This document shows positions 13,764 through 27,399 of a stretch of DNA of 64,000 nucleotides, piece after piece. The DNA lies in assembly GCA_021464245.1 (NCBI GenBank), contig JADCRB010000010.1, positions 2,870,735 to 2,934,734 of the forward strand. Direction: 5' to 3'. This DNA comes from Carallia brachiata. Lineage: Eukaryota > Streptophyta > Magnoliopsida > Malpighiales > Rhizophoraceae. The first letter of the stretch is position 1. Every line of letters starts with the position of its first letter. The notes under the pieces were generated by a model. That model did not search any database. It was not told the DNA's origin and saw nothing but the letters and a program-made list of their open reading frames with translations. A program made the position numbers and the translations under genes.

Positions 13764-15430
13764 TTTCAGGCCGAGATGTTGGAGGATTCGCTAAGGCTGG
13801 AAAGCCAGAGTAAAATTCTGGGTTTTGTGGAAACAGAGTTGAGGGACTCTGCCTTTTGTGCTCTGTTTTCTTGAGCTCCTTTTGTTGTGAAAATTTCAAG
13901 GTTTTAAATTAAATGGGCTTTGACAATGAACGGGCAAACAGAGTGAGGTGGTTAGTAGAAGGGAAGTGGAAGCAATATTTTATTAGCCTTAAAATATCAT
14001 GGGACATGAAATGAACAATTAGGAATTGGGTTGACGAGAGAACAGTGAAAAACTTTTTTTTTTTTTTTTGTAAGAAAACGTTTGGTAAGATTTGTAAGAG
14101 GAGTATGTAATTAATTTAATAATATATATTAATTTATTTTTTAAAAATTTAATATATTTTTTATAAATTAATATTTCAAATCGCCGTATGTGTACTAGAT
14201 TCTTAAGAAATAAATATTATTATACGTGGGCAACAAATTTTTGTATTATTCTTATATAGGAAAAGATAGGTGGCCAAATGGTGATGACTAAATAGTATTT
14301 AGCTTGTGTAACAGAACTCATATTTTATATAATTGCAATAATAAAAAGTAACACAAAAAAAATATTATTATTTTTTATAATTCATATTTTTTAACTACAG
14401 TTACACAAAATAAAAATATATAAATATTGTTTAACCACTTGAATGTGATTATATAATAAACCTCTTTTTATATTAATTGACTAATAAAAATTTAAACTTT
14501 ATACCTTCAATTATAAAAAATTAATTTGAGGGCATGGGTACGAAGATCACAGAGCCACTTGGATGTAACTGCCCCAACTCCCATTGAAACAGTCATGGTA
14601 AGATGGTCATTTACTGTTGGTACAGGTTATTGAATTATGCCCTTTTTCAGGGGCATTTGAGAGTCGTAGTGCCCCTGATGTCATGCCCCACCACCTTCCC
14701 TTAGGTTGTAACCCACGCAGCCCATGATAATTTTAAACAATTTAAGAGGAGTGGGGCTTCTTTTTTCTTATTTTTGGTCAAAGGAGGGGCGTTTCTTTCA
14801 GCATATAATTCAGATTCATTTTCTTTTGCCCGCATACTTAATATTTTATTCTGAATGATTGGCAATTGTGATTTGAACTCCCACAACTCATTAAATTATT
14901 AAGAGAAAAAATTATGATAATTTTATTTAGATAATTTTAAAATAATAGTAAAATAATATAAATTATTAAATAATTTAATTTATGAATAATAAAAAAATAA
15001 TAAATTATTAAATATTAAAAAATATAATTATATTATTATTTATTTAAAGTCATATAATATTATTCTTATCAAAATGGAAGGAGCTGTCCACGTTCAGAAT
15101 CATTAGATATAGAACTGACCTGAAGCTAAAATCCAAAAGTTATTCATAAATACAGTAGTTATTTGAAGAGGATACACAGTAACGATGATGACCAGGTGGC
15201 TGGGGGTAGGTAAGGATAATGGCCATTTCTCATGCTAGAATAACACCATCGGGAGTTGGCCAAAAAAACAAAAAACATGGCCCTTTTCATTTTCACTTTT
15301 CCATTTTGGCCAGGTTTGGCATCATGAATACAACAACGAGAGGATCGCTTTTTTTATTCCATCTTGTGCCTAAACATGATTTGTCGTGGTTGGCGGAGCA
15401 CTATTCTGGCTGCGTTTATCAGTTTTGAGT
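13764..15430. other. MED33 upstream region
   Basis: Starts at the MED33 ATG and runs into AT-rich intergenic DNA. The first 300 bases probably hold the MED33 leader and promoter. A GC-richer patch near 14530-14710 has no long reading frame. No transposon ends were identified. Confidence 0.5.
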
Positions 15431-16110
15431 GGAGATGTACAAACACGAGATATAAATACGATGTGATATAAATATAAAATACACAAATTTTTAAAATATT
15501 AAAAAATAAACATAATTTAAATACGATTATAAAATATATATTAAATATTTTATATTTATATATATATAATTTAGATATTTTTAATAATTTTTTTATTTTA
15601 TGTCATATAGTTTATAATATTATTATGATATTTATAATGTAATTAATTTTTTGCTGAAAATTTTAAAACAATATTTTATATAACTTAATATTTAAGAAGT
15701 TATAAATTAAAGTAATTAATTGGTTCAAAGTTAACATAATTGATAAAATAATAAAAATCTATTAATTATAAATTTTTTATTATTAAACTATTCCTTATTA
15801 TGTTTATTGAAAAAATATTATGTGTATCATCTTTAATAAATTTAAAATTAATTTTATATATGTCTATATATATATATATAACATACTAATTAACAATATC
15901 AAACACATATATTAAAGTATTTAACACATGTTGTAGATATGTCTGACATGCGAATTAAAAGTATCTGATATGCGTGTCTAAATTTTTTTATTTTTTATTT
16001 TTTGTTGGACACGTTATAGAGTGTCAGACATGTGTCTGATGAGTGTTAGACGAGTTTTGTATCCGAGGCGGGTGTCCGACACCAACACGCTGTATTTTAA
16101 AAATATCCAT
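15430..16110. repeat. Degraded AT-rich repeat with GTGTC/GACAC motifs
   Basis: The left part has ACAAACACGA-, AAATACGAT- and AAATACACAAAT-like words. The right part (about 15930-16090) is crowded with GTGTCTGA, GTGTCAGACA and GTGTCCGACACC, which are inverted versions of one another. This word set is typical of old dispersed repeats in plant intergenic DNA. No terminal repeats or target duplications could be fixed, so the class is unknown. Confidence 0.45.
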
Positions 16111-16264
16111 ACATCTTAGGTTTTGAGGTCTCACGTCAATTTTCTCTTTTTTTATTTTTTCATCATAGAGATGAAAAATTAGGGATATAATTTCACCTTC
16201 GTGTCAAGTAAGATTATATTTTATCAAAAGAATAAATTTTGATGATATACCTAAAACCCATTTG

Positions 16265-17520
16265 TTTTTTTTTTATTGAAGAGAAACGTTCTATTAATAT
16301 AATACGATTCTGTACATAAATTTAATACGAAGACATCAAAGAAACTGCATAAAGCAGGATTACACAACGACCAAAATGGCCTATAAGTGACTAGGTCAAA
16401 AAAATCATGAACAAATTAGACGCAGAGTCTGTTTTAATGAAACCCCCAAACGAGGGAAGGAACCAGACTGAAATTAGACCTACCTAAAACTGATATCTTA
16501 GACAGATCTACCTCGTATGGACAAAACTGCATATAGTAGCATATGTCGCACCTCAGCAAACTTACGATAGAAATCGACCGGATATGTCCGATAACAATTT
16601 CCCACAGTTCGACCCTACAGACAAACACAATAAAACCTAAACACAAAAATGCCCCTTTCTCAAAATACAACAACCAAACACACCCTAAGTCACATCCCAA
16701 AAAACAGCCACAAACAGATCCATAGATGGTGGCGGGAAAGGCAAAAGCAGCAACACAAGATGTGGCAGAGCGAACGGCGCCCTGCCATTTTCGAAGACCC
16801 GAGAACCAATGAGACCAGTAGTGGAAGCTGCTTTGGAGGCGACAATGGTGGCAATAAGAGTGGCGGTGGCAGGAAGGGTACAGACGGCGGCACGATCAGC
16901 ATCAGTGGGATTGTCGACAACGCCCTCTCGGACATCGAGGACAACAGCGGCTCTAGTAGTGGAGGCTGCATCAGCAGTACCAACAACACCACGTTGAGCA
17001 GTACCACAGCAATCGCGAGTGGCGACAATAGTGGTACGGCCGGCACGGTGGTGCCATCGCCAATGGCGGCCGACATGTTGGTGCTGTCACCAATGGCGAC
17101 ACCGGTGCTAGTGAAGCGGGCAAAGAGGATGAAAATGACGCATGTTTCGTGAGGAGATTGAATTCGAAGAGAGGAGGGCCTTTGGTGTTTTTTGAGGAGC
17201 CAGATCTAAAAAAAACTATCAGGTCATATAAGTGAAAATAAATCAGAGGAAAAAGAGGGGAAAAAAGGGGATGGGGTGGAGGTCAGAGGGGGTGGTGGAG
17301 AAAAGGATAGAGGGAGGAGGGAAGGAAGGCGACTAGCCAACAATAGTGACTAGAGAGGTGGTTAGGCTTTGTAAGTTGTCTTCAAAGAATATAGAGAGAG
17401 AGTGAGTAAGTTAGGGAAAGAAGGTGATTGAAAATTTGAAAAACATAAACAAAGAGAACCACGATGAATATGGATTATGTCGTAACCTATGAGACCACTC
17501 AAAAACACTTTCTTGATGGT
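16265..17520 (-). mobile_element. Possible decayed non-LTR-type retroelement, GC-rich body
   Basis: On the minus strand a GC-rich body (about 17520-16440) ends in a short open frame stopping at 16434, then an AT-rich tail and an A10 run (T10 at 16265-16274). GC content is far above the flanks. Both strands of 16690-17150 are open for more than 125 codons with low-complexity product (Ser/Gly-rich on +, Leu/Pro-rich on -), so neither frame is convincing as a gene. The polarity and A-tail suggest a 5'-truncated retrotransposon or retrocopy, but no reverse transcriptase motif and no target duplication was seen. A captured gene fragment is an alternative. Confidence 0.35.
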
Positions 17521-17529
17521 GACTCATGG

Positions 17530-20500
17530 ATCACAATGTAAGAAAGTTGTAAAATTATAAAAAAAAATTAAGAGGACATAAAAAATATCATAAAATAGTC
17601 ATACCATAAATTTTTGTTTTGTTTTTTTTTTAAATTAAGGTTTAGAATTAAATTAAGTATATTCAAGGTAATATTAAATATATTTAAAGTAACATTATAT
17701 ATGTTTATAGTTTAATTTTAAAAAAAATTAATTTTTTTTATGTTTATAATCATTTTATAATTATTTTCTATGTTTCCTAGTTCAACTCTAAAATTATATG
17801 CAAAAAGAGGTCATGGGGCACGTTTAAGATTGGGGAACTTTGGCTGGAGTAGGCGCTAATTTTCCAAGATTTTGCATGTTGTTGCCACTTGCCACATATA
17901 TAAATAACCCAGAAAATCAGGTCGAAGGTCTACGATCCATGAAGCTTGAAGCATCGTTAATATCATAAAGTGAGGTAGTTGAAAAGGATTAGTCAGACCA
18001 AATATCAGCACATTATACATGGAGATATAGGTTGGTAAGATCTGATGAGGAAGTGGTTGATTATAGTGGGTTAACAAGGTCAGAAAGCAGAAAGATAGAT
18101 GAGGTTGTCATTAACGGATTAGAAATAATAATGTTATATATATATTTGATGCAGTTTCGTGGTTTTCACTAGCTGCAGCCCACTCTTCTCGCATAAAAAA
18201 AAAAGTGGCATCAACAATTAAAAGCTCACTTTCTAATGGGTAATTTAGTGATTAAAATTTAAAATTTTTATTTTAAAAGTTATGAGTTTTAATTTTGGGA
18301 AAACATTGTGGGATTATGAAAATAATTTGTGGGATTTATGAACATAAAAAAAAATTATTTTATTATATAATTTATGATCTAATAAATATTTAAAAAAAAC
18401 TCAATCCAATTACATAAACCAGAACTTGAGGTGGGAGGCAAACACATCCCTTTTTTTGGCCTTTTTAAGAATATAATAAAAAGTTATTTTTTAAAAAAAT
18501 TAAAAATTTTAAATATATTTAATATTATATTAAACGTAATTAAATTAGATCCGATCGGCTTTCCCGGATCTTCCCGTCCACTTAAATTTTACCCTAAGCC
18601 TGCATGAGTTAGTTCAGTGATTAACAACTGGAGGTTATGTGTAGCAAGGTCCACTGGGAATCCTCCACTTTGGTCCAGACAAATATACATGCGATATCAC
18701 GGTGGACGATTGATATTCTCTACTTATTTAATACAACATGATGAGGCGAATTTTTTTATGATGAGATATCCTTTTTAGATAATTTTTTGAGTTGCTAGTC
18801 CAATTATTTTTGTAACTCTTCACTTAAAATATGATATTTGTAATATTATATCGTGACAACACTTTATATGAGACTGTACGTTTAACTCCTAACTTACAAT
18901 GATGAGATAATTCGGTTATACCAAATGTAGATTCACCAACTTAAGATGGATTTTCTTTCCTGACACGATCATTAAAAATCATTGTTCACCAACCCAAACC
19001 ATCAAACCAAGACGGCTAATGCAAGCAAACATGATTAGTGATACAAACACTATAATTATAATAATAATAATGTAACTTTCAATTGAAAAATGCGATAAAC
19101 TAACTTGACTTTGTCGGTTTTTGGTGGGTGTAGGTACATTAACAATGGGTTACCAGAGTTTTCTATTTTCATATAACAAGGTTGCAGATGGATATATGCA
19201 ACAACTTTCGTTACCAATATTGTGTGAGATTTCAACCAAAGAAATTGGAAAGAGAACAAAGTTCTGTCATCTAAGCGGCCTAAACCACATGGACATCACA
19301 TGGGAACCCTAGAATCTCGATTTATTATATCAAATGAAAGTCATCTTCTCAGAGCATTATAATAAATTTGTAGTTTTAAACAATATTTTACTCTCATAAA
19401 AGATAATGTATTAAATTGAAATATAAGTCTGACAACAAACTTTACTGATTATCAAAAGTGTGTAGCATTACTACTCATTTTTTATTTTAAATATAAAAAA
19501 GATATTATTGGTCGTGGCTCTGTAAATGTGGCCTTAACGATCTAAAGCTCTATTTGATAGAATAGTAACAAGAAGTTGGATCCCATTTAAGATCATATAC
19601 TATGTAGTCAATTCAATTGAATGAGAACACACACATGCATGGTAAAAAAACCTTAGACTAGCTTTTTTTTTTTTTTCTTTTTTTATGTTATCATTTGCAT
19701 TTGGTGAATGGCAAAGAGCCACTTGCATCTAGCAAGGATCTGGGAAGAGATTACACACAAAGCAATGGAGAACTTTAGTGGCCTTTGGAACTCTCTAAAT
19801 TGCACTATTTCATTTATTGGATAACAACCCTAGGATTCTTTTTTTTTTTCTTCGTACAAGGAAGTTGAAAGGTGATGAAAGGAGAACGAAGTTATCAGGA
19901 CTCTAACACAGAATCAAAAGATCTCAATGGTATCTCAACCAATTGTAGTAAAATCATGGGACTGGTACTATCGAAATTCTAACTGCGGATTGAAACCACA
20001 ATTAAGGTTGAACTCAACCCTGCCAGTCCCCCCGGAGGTCTCAAAACTAAAACCAGCCCGAATGAGCAAAATATTGCATAAGTTAGAGTTACCCTTATTT
20101 CATATGTAGTTTCGGGCCCAAACACATCCCGTGATTTCAAGGCTACTCCAGAAAACAATGAGCCTACCTTTAAACTGAGCTGGGCCAGGCAGAAACATAG
20201 GATATTGCTCGAGACACCATTTTTTTTTTTGTTTTTTTTCGGTGATGGGTAAGTTTATGGCCCTTCGCTTTGATCACTGCTACACAACTGCAAGGTGCAA
20301 ATAATATAGTTCAGTTTAGAACTTGGGATGAAATTGAGCTTTAGATGCAAAACATCACTGATAATAGTATTTTTCTTGGTTAATTGGCTCTAATGGAGAC
20401 TTGAACTTTAGACTTTCAGTCTTAACTTGTCCAAATTTTGATGTTATCAAGAGTGAATATTTCTTGATTAAAAAAAAAAGAGTGAATATTTGATTTCAAA

Positions 20501-20979
20501 TTCTGAAAACTTTGTTCCAATAATCCAGGCACCACCTTATCCTTCAATCCGGAGAATTCGGTTTGAAGTAAAAGGGGAAATTTTAAAAAATTAAAAAATA
20601 AATAACTCTTTTCAATTGGCCATAATAAATGCAAATTTTCCTATATCCTCAAAAGCTAAAGGAGTTTCTTCTATTAGTCTTGAACTATTGGGACTGTAAC
20701 CCAGTGTATATGCTGCAAGTATTAAGCTTGATTCTTTGTTCGAATATATATATATATATATATTTGCAGTTTGATTGGCTTTGTCAAAATATTCCGTGGT
20801 TTCAGTCATGGACGGACGATGATGCGGTTCAATGCTGATGATGAATCAGCCATGAAGAGACCATTGAGGGGTTTTAGAATTAAAGAAAGCATATAGAGCC
20901 TAGAAGCAAACAAGTACAAAAATATAGAGTGAGAATGATGTCTAAGTAACTTTAATAATAATTAAAATTTCCCTCCCTT
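17530..20979. other. AT-rich intergenic region
   Basis: No supportable gene. Open frames are short and lack coding character. Several T runs of 9-14 bases and one short AT repeat are present. A lone GC-richer segment at about 18590-18700 shows no tRNA B box and no frame. Confidence 0.55.
20744..20762. repeat. (AT)n microsatellite
   Basis: About nine AT units in intergenic DNA, read directly from the sequence. Confidence 0.9.
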
Positions 20980-20980
20980 A

Positions 20981-20998
20981 ATTTTTTTTTTTTTTTTT
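20981..20998 (-). other. A-tract downstream of the 21-kb gene
   Basis: About 18 consecutive T on the plus strand, so an A-run on the minus strand roughly 185 nt after the stop codon of the unidentified gene at 21183. It could be a genomic A-tract at its polyadenylation site or the tail of a retrocopy. Confidence 0.6.
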
Positions 20999-21182
20999 AG
21001 TGAAACTAAAAGATTTCATTCAAATCAAACACCAATTACATCAGAGTCAATTAAAGCAAAAACAGAAGCTGAATTACTCCTAATTGTCAATTGGATCACT
21101 TTCGGGCTTTGGGGGATATACATATGGGTGTAGCATGTTTTTCAAACATCATTCAATGTCACCCTGTTCGTTTTCTGAGGAT

Positions 21183-21739
21183 TCATAGTGAAACAGAAGA
21201 CACTCTTGGAGCCACAGGAGGCACTTCTTCTTCTCTTTCAGATTCAGGCCTTGGCGGGCTATCCAATCTGAATAGTTTGCTCTCGTAGTAGAAAACCTCG
21301 TGCTCTCTCACGATTCTGAAATTCAATCTAAGCACTCCATTCTCAGGTGGTCTCTGCAGCTTGGCGGCAATCTCCGGAACCCTGCTGATCAGGTATGTGG
21401 AGAACCTCTCATGATGGCAGTATTCAATTCCCACCCACTTCAACATGTGACCAAGTTCTTTAGACACTGCATCAACATCACCATTCGCGTATAACTCAAA
21501 GTCAGTTGTATATATGAGAAAAATCGGTTCTTCATCGTATCCACCAACGCGGGATTCGACGCCATCGAGAGATCGGAAAACCCTTTGGTGCTTGACATAG
21601 TAGAAGAGGTTGAAGACCACTTGTTTAGGCGGCTCCATAGTCGACTGGAGGACGGCTGAGAGTTTTCTTGATGTCTCAGTTTTGAAACTGAATACTCCGG
21701 AACGATCCTAACACGGAAAGTGTCGTGCTCATCCTCCAT
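21183..21739 (-). CDS. Unidentified short gene, probably frame-broken
   Basis: Two overlapping minus-strand frames. One begins at the first ATG after a TATA box (21739, MEDEHDTFRVRIVPEYS...) and runs 99 codons. The other ends at 21183 and has a 151-codon ORF from an internal ATG at 21638. In the second frame the sequence upstream of 21638 (FSFKTETSRKLSAVLQ) reads like protein and is open back to about 21705, just where the first frame has given about 12 good residues. One missing base near 21690, for example in a T pair, would join them into one protein of about 185 residues. No family was recognised. The middle part is rich in Tyr, Phe and acidic residues and the C-terminus is Pro/Glu-rich. 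No intron is visible. If no base is missing, the long ORF would need leaky scanning past the first ATG. Confidence 0.55.
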
Positions 21740-21906
21740 GACTTGGAGACGAATACCAAAAAATTAATGGCAGAAACAATCAAAAAACGATAACAATAAG
21801 GCAGAAATAATCGAAAAACTGAGGAAGCTCTCTTGATTGAAGGCAGGCAGAGACAACAGATTCTGTAATATTATTTTTATATAATTAATGCTACTATAGA
21901 GGGTCT

Positions 21907-21914
21907 TATTTATA
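21907..21914 (-). promoter_or_regulatory. TATA box of the 21-kb gene
   Basis: TATAAATA on the minus strand, about 170 nt upstream of the ATG at 21739. A start about 30 nt downstream gives a leader of about 140 nt with no earlier ATG. This supports a real transcription unit. Confidence 0.55.
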
Positions 21915-24900
21915 CTGACTGACTGTTACTAATTTGTAACCTTTCCGAATCCTTATGTGGCGAGGAGAGTCTTGAATTCTTGTCTGGATAGGAGAAGGAG
22001 ACTGTTAAACTTGAAAGTTCTCCACTTCATGGAATTTCCCAATCTGTATCTGCCAAAAAAAGTGACGCATTGACAATTAAGGCCCCAATGGCAATGTCTT
22101 GCTATTTTCTGTTGTTAATTTCAATTGGTAGGTGGGTTGTATTACCGTTACATCTATTTTTACGCGTTTAAATCTCATCATTCCACTAATTGATGTTAAT
22201 TTGTTGGGGGTATTTCTCCATGAATATACCTGGTATGAGATGAAAACATTCCGTAAAATAATAGTGTATTAATTCCTCGTAGAACAACTCAGTATTTAAG
22301 AACATAAGTTTTTATTTTTAAAATTTATATTTCAATTTTAAAAAGATGGTATGAATTTATGAAACAGAAAGAGTTACTCTATTTGTATAATTTATGACTA
22401 ATGGTCTCTTAATATAAGAAAAAAAAAATTAATGTGATGGGGAAAGTGGATGAGAAGTCTTAACCTTTGAATAATTATGCTGGGGGAGAATAATTTATCA
22501 AACCCCACCTTTCACCTCATATCAAACAAAATAATGGTACATCACTTTCATTGATCATATTGCATTTTTTTTTTCCTTAACAACTCATATTGCATATTTG
22601 TGTCAAGTGATAAAATAATATTTTTTTTTCCTTTTCACAATAATCTTTGAAGACAAGGTTTAGGTGCGTGTCCGGTGAAACTTCTACATGCAAGCACTGA
22701 AGCCTCTCAGGGCTTCGAAGTCCACTCAAAGAGTTGAAAATTGTACTTAAATTAGGCTCTCACAATGGTTATTCAAGGCATCAATGATTTAACTGCACAC
22801 AGAAAGGTTTATATCATTAGAAAAACTTTATAAGTTCGTAACTATAGGATCACAATAGTTATGTAATGATCTTAACTGTTTGATCGTAAAATATATATTA
22901 AATTTAAAAAAAAACAAATAAATAGTTAAAAGCTATTAAATTAATTGTATATCTCACACGTATTTCAGTATGTATATATAATCTTTCTCATATATTATTT
23001 GGATGGAAAGAAGTGGCATGCAATGCATATCTCCCTGGTGTCAATTTTCCGTTTTGCTTGTCCTTGCTCCCCACTTTGAATATTACTTGATTCCTTTTCA
23101 CCTAAGAAAACAAAATGGAGATGCCATTTAGGGATACCGGTTAATCCTGTACACGAGAAAAAAAAAATGCTACTATCGTATAAAATAAAATAAAAGATAG
23201 TCAAGCCGAAACTTGCTAATATTACATTAAGAGAGTCAATATTATGAAAAAAAGAGTTTAAATATTTATATGACTTTAATAATTTTTTAATATGGATCAT
23301 ATTACAGTGTATATACGATATTAATGTACTATCTTGAAAATTAAGATTTTAAATTACATGATTAATAACATATATATATATATATTAAAAGAACGGGCTT
23401 CAAGAAGGATTTCCAAATTAACAGAGATGCTTTTGCCATACTCATGATTTATATACTCAGAAGTGATTTGAATATTTGTTTATTTATTTATTCGTTTCTT
23501 GTCCGGAAACATTTACGATTTGGATATGGAAGCAATAATCTTCAATGAAGTTTGGAACGGTCACATGAAAATGATCTGTCCATTATTGTTGGATATGTGT
23601 GTGGCGTATGTTGCTTATCATACCAAAACCACTCAATATGTCGGTCGAGCGTTTTTTTTTAAATTTATTTTATTAAAAATTTTATTAAACTATAAGTTAT
23701 ATAACAATACTTTTTTCTTTTTAAAAACCTAAAGTCTCTCTTTTATAAATTAAAATCAACGATTTCTAAAATAAAAGTCTAAAATTTAATTACTGGGATA
23801 CTTAAAAAAAAATCGCCGTATGCATATAAGGTCATGATTTATCCCTCCTCTCTTTGTGTATATTAAAAAAAAAGGACTAGCTAACAAAGTAATCAATATT
23901 CTTAATCACTTTCATTAGTGTATCGTGCATGAAAAACAATGCCTCATAGATCTATTTTATTGTTTTTATTCTAATTGAGTACAGTTAAATCATATATAAG
24001 ACTACAAAGATTTATTATAATTGAGTAACATTTAAATGAGATATAAGAGTGCGAAACTAACGAGAGCCATGTTTTTAAATGTGTTTATGTTTGCGGAAGA
24101 TTTAACTAAGCAACGGCTTACTTAGATATTTGAATTCCACTTGGACAGATAACATTATCTCCTCTAAGCAAGTTTTATTTCATGGAAGAATTCTAATTCG
24201 ATTAATTTAAAATATGAGTTAAATTAATTTAATTTTAAATATTAATAAAAAAATTTAATTGAAATTGAATTGATATAAAAATATGATGTAGCTAACAGTA
24301 TCCAGCGGACAAAACTAAAGATGCAAGAAATCAAGCAGAATTGGACGGCTTAAGATCTTTCTGTCTACAGAATCAAATGTCGCAACTTTTCCGGTTTCTT
24401 GTCACGCGGAGCTTTGAACCGCGTGGTCGCCTCCAGAGCAGGTGAAGCACACGCTCCACTGCCCTCCTGCTGTATGTACTGTACTGGGCCCCACGCGCCT
24501 GTTTGTTTGCTTGCGTCGTTGAGGAAGCGCGTGGACATTTCTCAGGCCAGCTATGGTCACCGTAATCCGTAGAGTTTGACCGCATGTGGACATTTCTCAC
24601 GCCAACTATCGTCACCGCAATCCGTGGAGTTTGACAACATGAACATTAATATTATGGCACACGGTAAAAATAGTAATTTATTTAAGAGTATTATTATAAT
24701 TTTAAAAATATTTTGTGTCTAAAAATTTAGTATTGATTATACCAAATTTTTTATTTTTTATAATTATATTGAAATTTTTTATAATAAAAAAAATATTAAG
24801 ATATCTTGTTTTATTAAAAAAAAATTACTGTAGTTACAAAAAATTAAAATCTTGTTGTAATCAAACAAGAAATTTAAATAAAAAAATTTAAAAATCTAAT

Positions 24901-27300
24901 TTATTCTCTTATTTAAATAACATTTAATAATTCATTTACATAATATTGTTTTTAATTCCAAACACTGACTCAAATATAATAATTTATATTACTATATGCT
25001 TAGTGCGAGTTGTCATAGAACTTTTCTAATCGGTTTAACATAACGTTTTTTTTTATTCTCTCACGTCAAGTTTTTTGTATCCGTGTTTTGTAGATTTTTG
25101 GCGCAACAATAATCATTTGCGAGCTAAAAAAAGAAGACGGCTATTATTGTCTAAAAACTTCATAAAGGAAAAGGAAATTTTAATTAAGAGTTTCAATGAA
25201 AATATTAAGTTCAACTCTATCAATCTGGTGGATACTGCCGTCGTTTCAAAGCTGCGATCAAACTGCTAATGCCTTGATTTGTTTGAAAATTACACACAAA
25301 GGGAGAAAACTTAATAATAATTGAGGTGATTAAAAATAATTACTTTTAAAAGATTTGAGGTTAGAAATCTAAGTCTCTCTCCGATCATTCTTCATCTCTC
25401 AATTGCTGAAATGATCTCATAATAGAAAATTAATTTTTTTGTTTCAAATTAATAATTTTATGAGAGTCAGAACGTATTTATAGGTGGTAGTCAGAAGAAA
25501 TATCTAAAATACAATAAACATACTTATTTGTACAATTAAATTAATAAAATATAATATAATAAATTAACAATTTATTTCATTTAAAAAGTAATAAAATTAC
25601 ACAAATAATAAAACTTATTACATTATAAATACTTTCTTTCCTACCATCTTTTGGCCATTAATCTTTCTGATAATTTTATATCGATTGCAACCAATCCCAA
25701 GATTCCAAGCCCATGTGATGCACATGCAATTATGGAAATCCATGGGATCTTGATCTGTAAATGCTTCCCAGCTTAAGGTACAGTGTATTCAGATTTTTTT
25801 TAGTTCGACGACGTAGACATAGTAGGGTAAATACGAATATATAATAATTTAAATTTATCTATTTTTTATTATTTTAAATTTAATATACTATTTATAAGTC
25901 TCAGATAAGATTTCCGTTTTCTCCTCGTCCCGTGGACTGCTCAGCGGACATATCTAATTCAATCAAAAAATAAAAATAAAAATCGAAAGAAAAGCATGTC
26001 ATGCCGTTAGGAATGTACGATTAATTAGCAGCTTTTGTTTTTTTTTTTTTTAATTTTTAAAGTTGATTTGGAAAAAGGGAGAAAATTAAATATGAGTAAT
26101 ATTTCGTTTGAATTTTTTATCATATGCCAACATTTATGCTTGGTAATAATTTTATTCATAGTGTTATCATAAATTATTTTATTGTATAAAAAGAACTTCC
26201 TCTTAGATTTTTGTACTTATCTTTTTTTTGTCCAAAAAATTAAATTAGGAGCATTATTCTATTGTTGTCAAGAAACATTATCTCGTGAAAATAATAAATT
26301 TTGTGAGTATAAATTTATTCTTATTAAATATTATAACAAAAATTTAAATTCGTGATTCATCGAAACATAATAAAAAAATAACAAGAAATGACTCTTTATT
26401 ACTATACTTCAAAAATCAGTAATTTTACACTTATTTTGACAAACTTACTATTTATAAAACTGAATCTTTATATGACACTAAAAAATAATTTAATTAGAAA
26501 ATGTCAATAAAAATAGTTTTTATTTATTTAAAAAAAGCAGTGTTCTTGCACGTGGAAGCAAGCCCCTTTTACCGTACCTAATGATAAAAGTTTCTAACGT
26601 TGATGAGGACACTATCCCTCGAATGATTATGCTTGAGTTAATCAGCTAAGTAGCTTTTTTCCTTGTTTAGATAAAGATGATATCTTAGAATTGCGAAGTA
26701 TACTCGAGCACCCACTTATCATAAATAATTATATTACACTGAAATTATTTAATGAGAAAAAACACCTACAAATATATTAGACAACAACTTTAGATGACTG
26801 TATTTTATGGTCAATTAATTTAAGGTTTGTATACTAATATATTTAGATAAGAATTTTTTTTTAATTTTATATAAATAATTTTAAAATGATATGAATCGAT
26901 AAATAATTGAATACATAATATAAATAAATAAATATTAAATATTTTAGATAAGAATGTTTTGATCTTTGTTATTAAGTGTAATAATATAGTCTTATTCTTT
27001 AAAAAAATATACGTTGGTTTAGGACTCTAATTTCATTAGTTTATTAAATTTCTTGCCATAGATAATAAAATCATAAGAGGAAAACAATGTCCATTTTATG
27101 CTTAACAGATAATTAAATAAAAAATTTTAAAAAAATAAAAAAAAAATTCATAATTTTCAATTTCACTCCAAATAACTTTTAGCCTCTATTAAAAAAAAAA
27201 GTTAAATTCCTCTCTAATTAGAAAAAATTAAAAAAATAATTAAAAAAAACCTTCACCCAATTGTAGACAAAGGTGAAATTCCAAAATTTCGTCCTTTTAT
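21915..27300. other. AT-rich intergenic region
   Basis: Over 5 kb of very AT-rich DNA without a convincing gene. Its one distinct block is the GC-rich segment around 24380-24640, listed separately. The last part leads into the MPK16 promoter. No terminal inverted repeats or LTRs were identified by eye. Confidence 0.5.
24531..24640. repeat. Two 55-bp tandem repeats
   Basis: Units 24531-24585 and 24586-24640 both begin GTGGACATTTCTCA and end in -GAGTTTGACnnCAT, with about seven mismatches between them. They lie at the end of a GC-rich island in AT-rich DNA. The divergence shows the duplication is not recent. Confidence 0.9.
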
Positions 27301-27399
27301 TGCCTTCGCCTCTGCCTTCTCCCCCACAAAAAGACTTCAAGTTTGAAGAGAAACCACGCGTTATTTTTATTTATTTATTAATATTATTATTGATTTCCA

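Noticed and set aside
16649..17152. 167-codon Ser/Gly-rich frame as a gene
   Set aside because: Low complexity, the opposite strand is equally open, and it lies inside a probable repeat with no promoter or splice context.
24373..24615. Two overlapping minus-strand ORFs
   Set aside because: They owe their length to GC-rich tandem-repeat sequence, and no family or promoter is visible.
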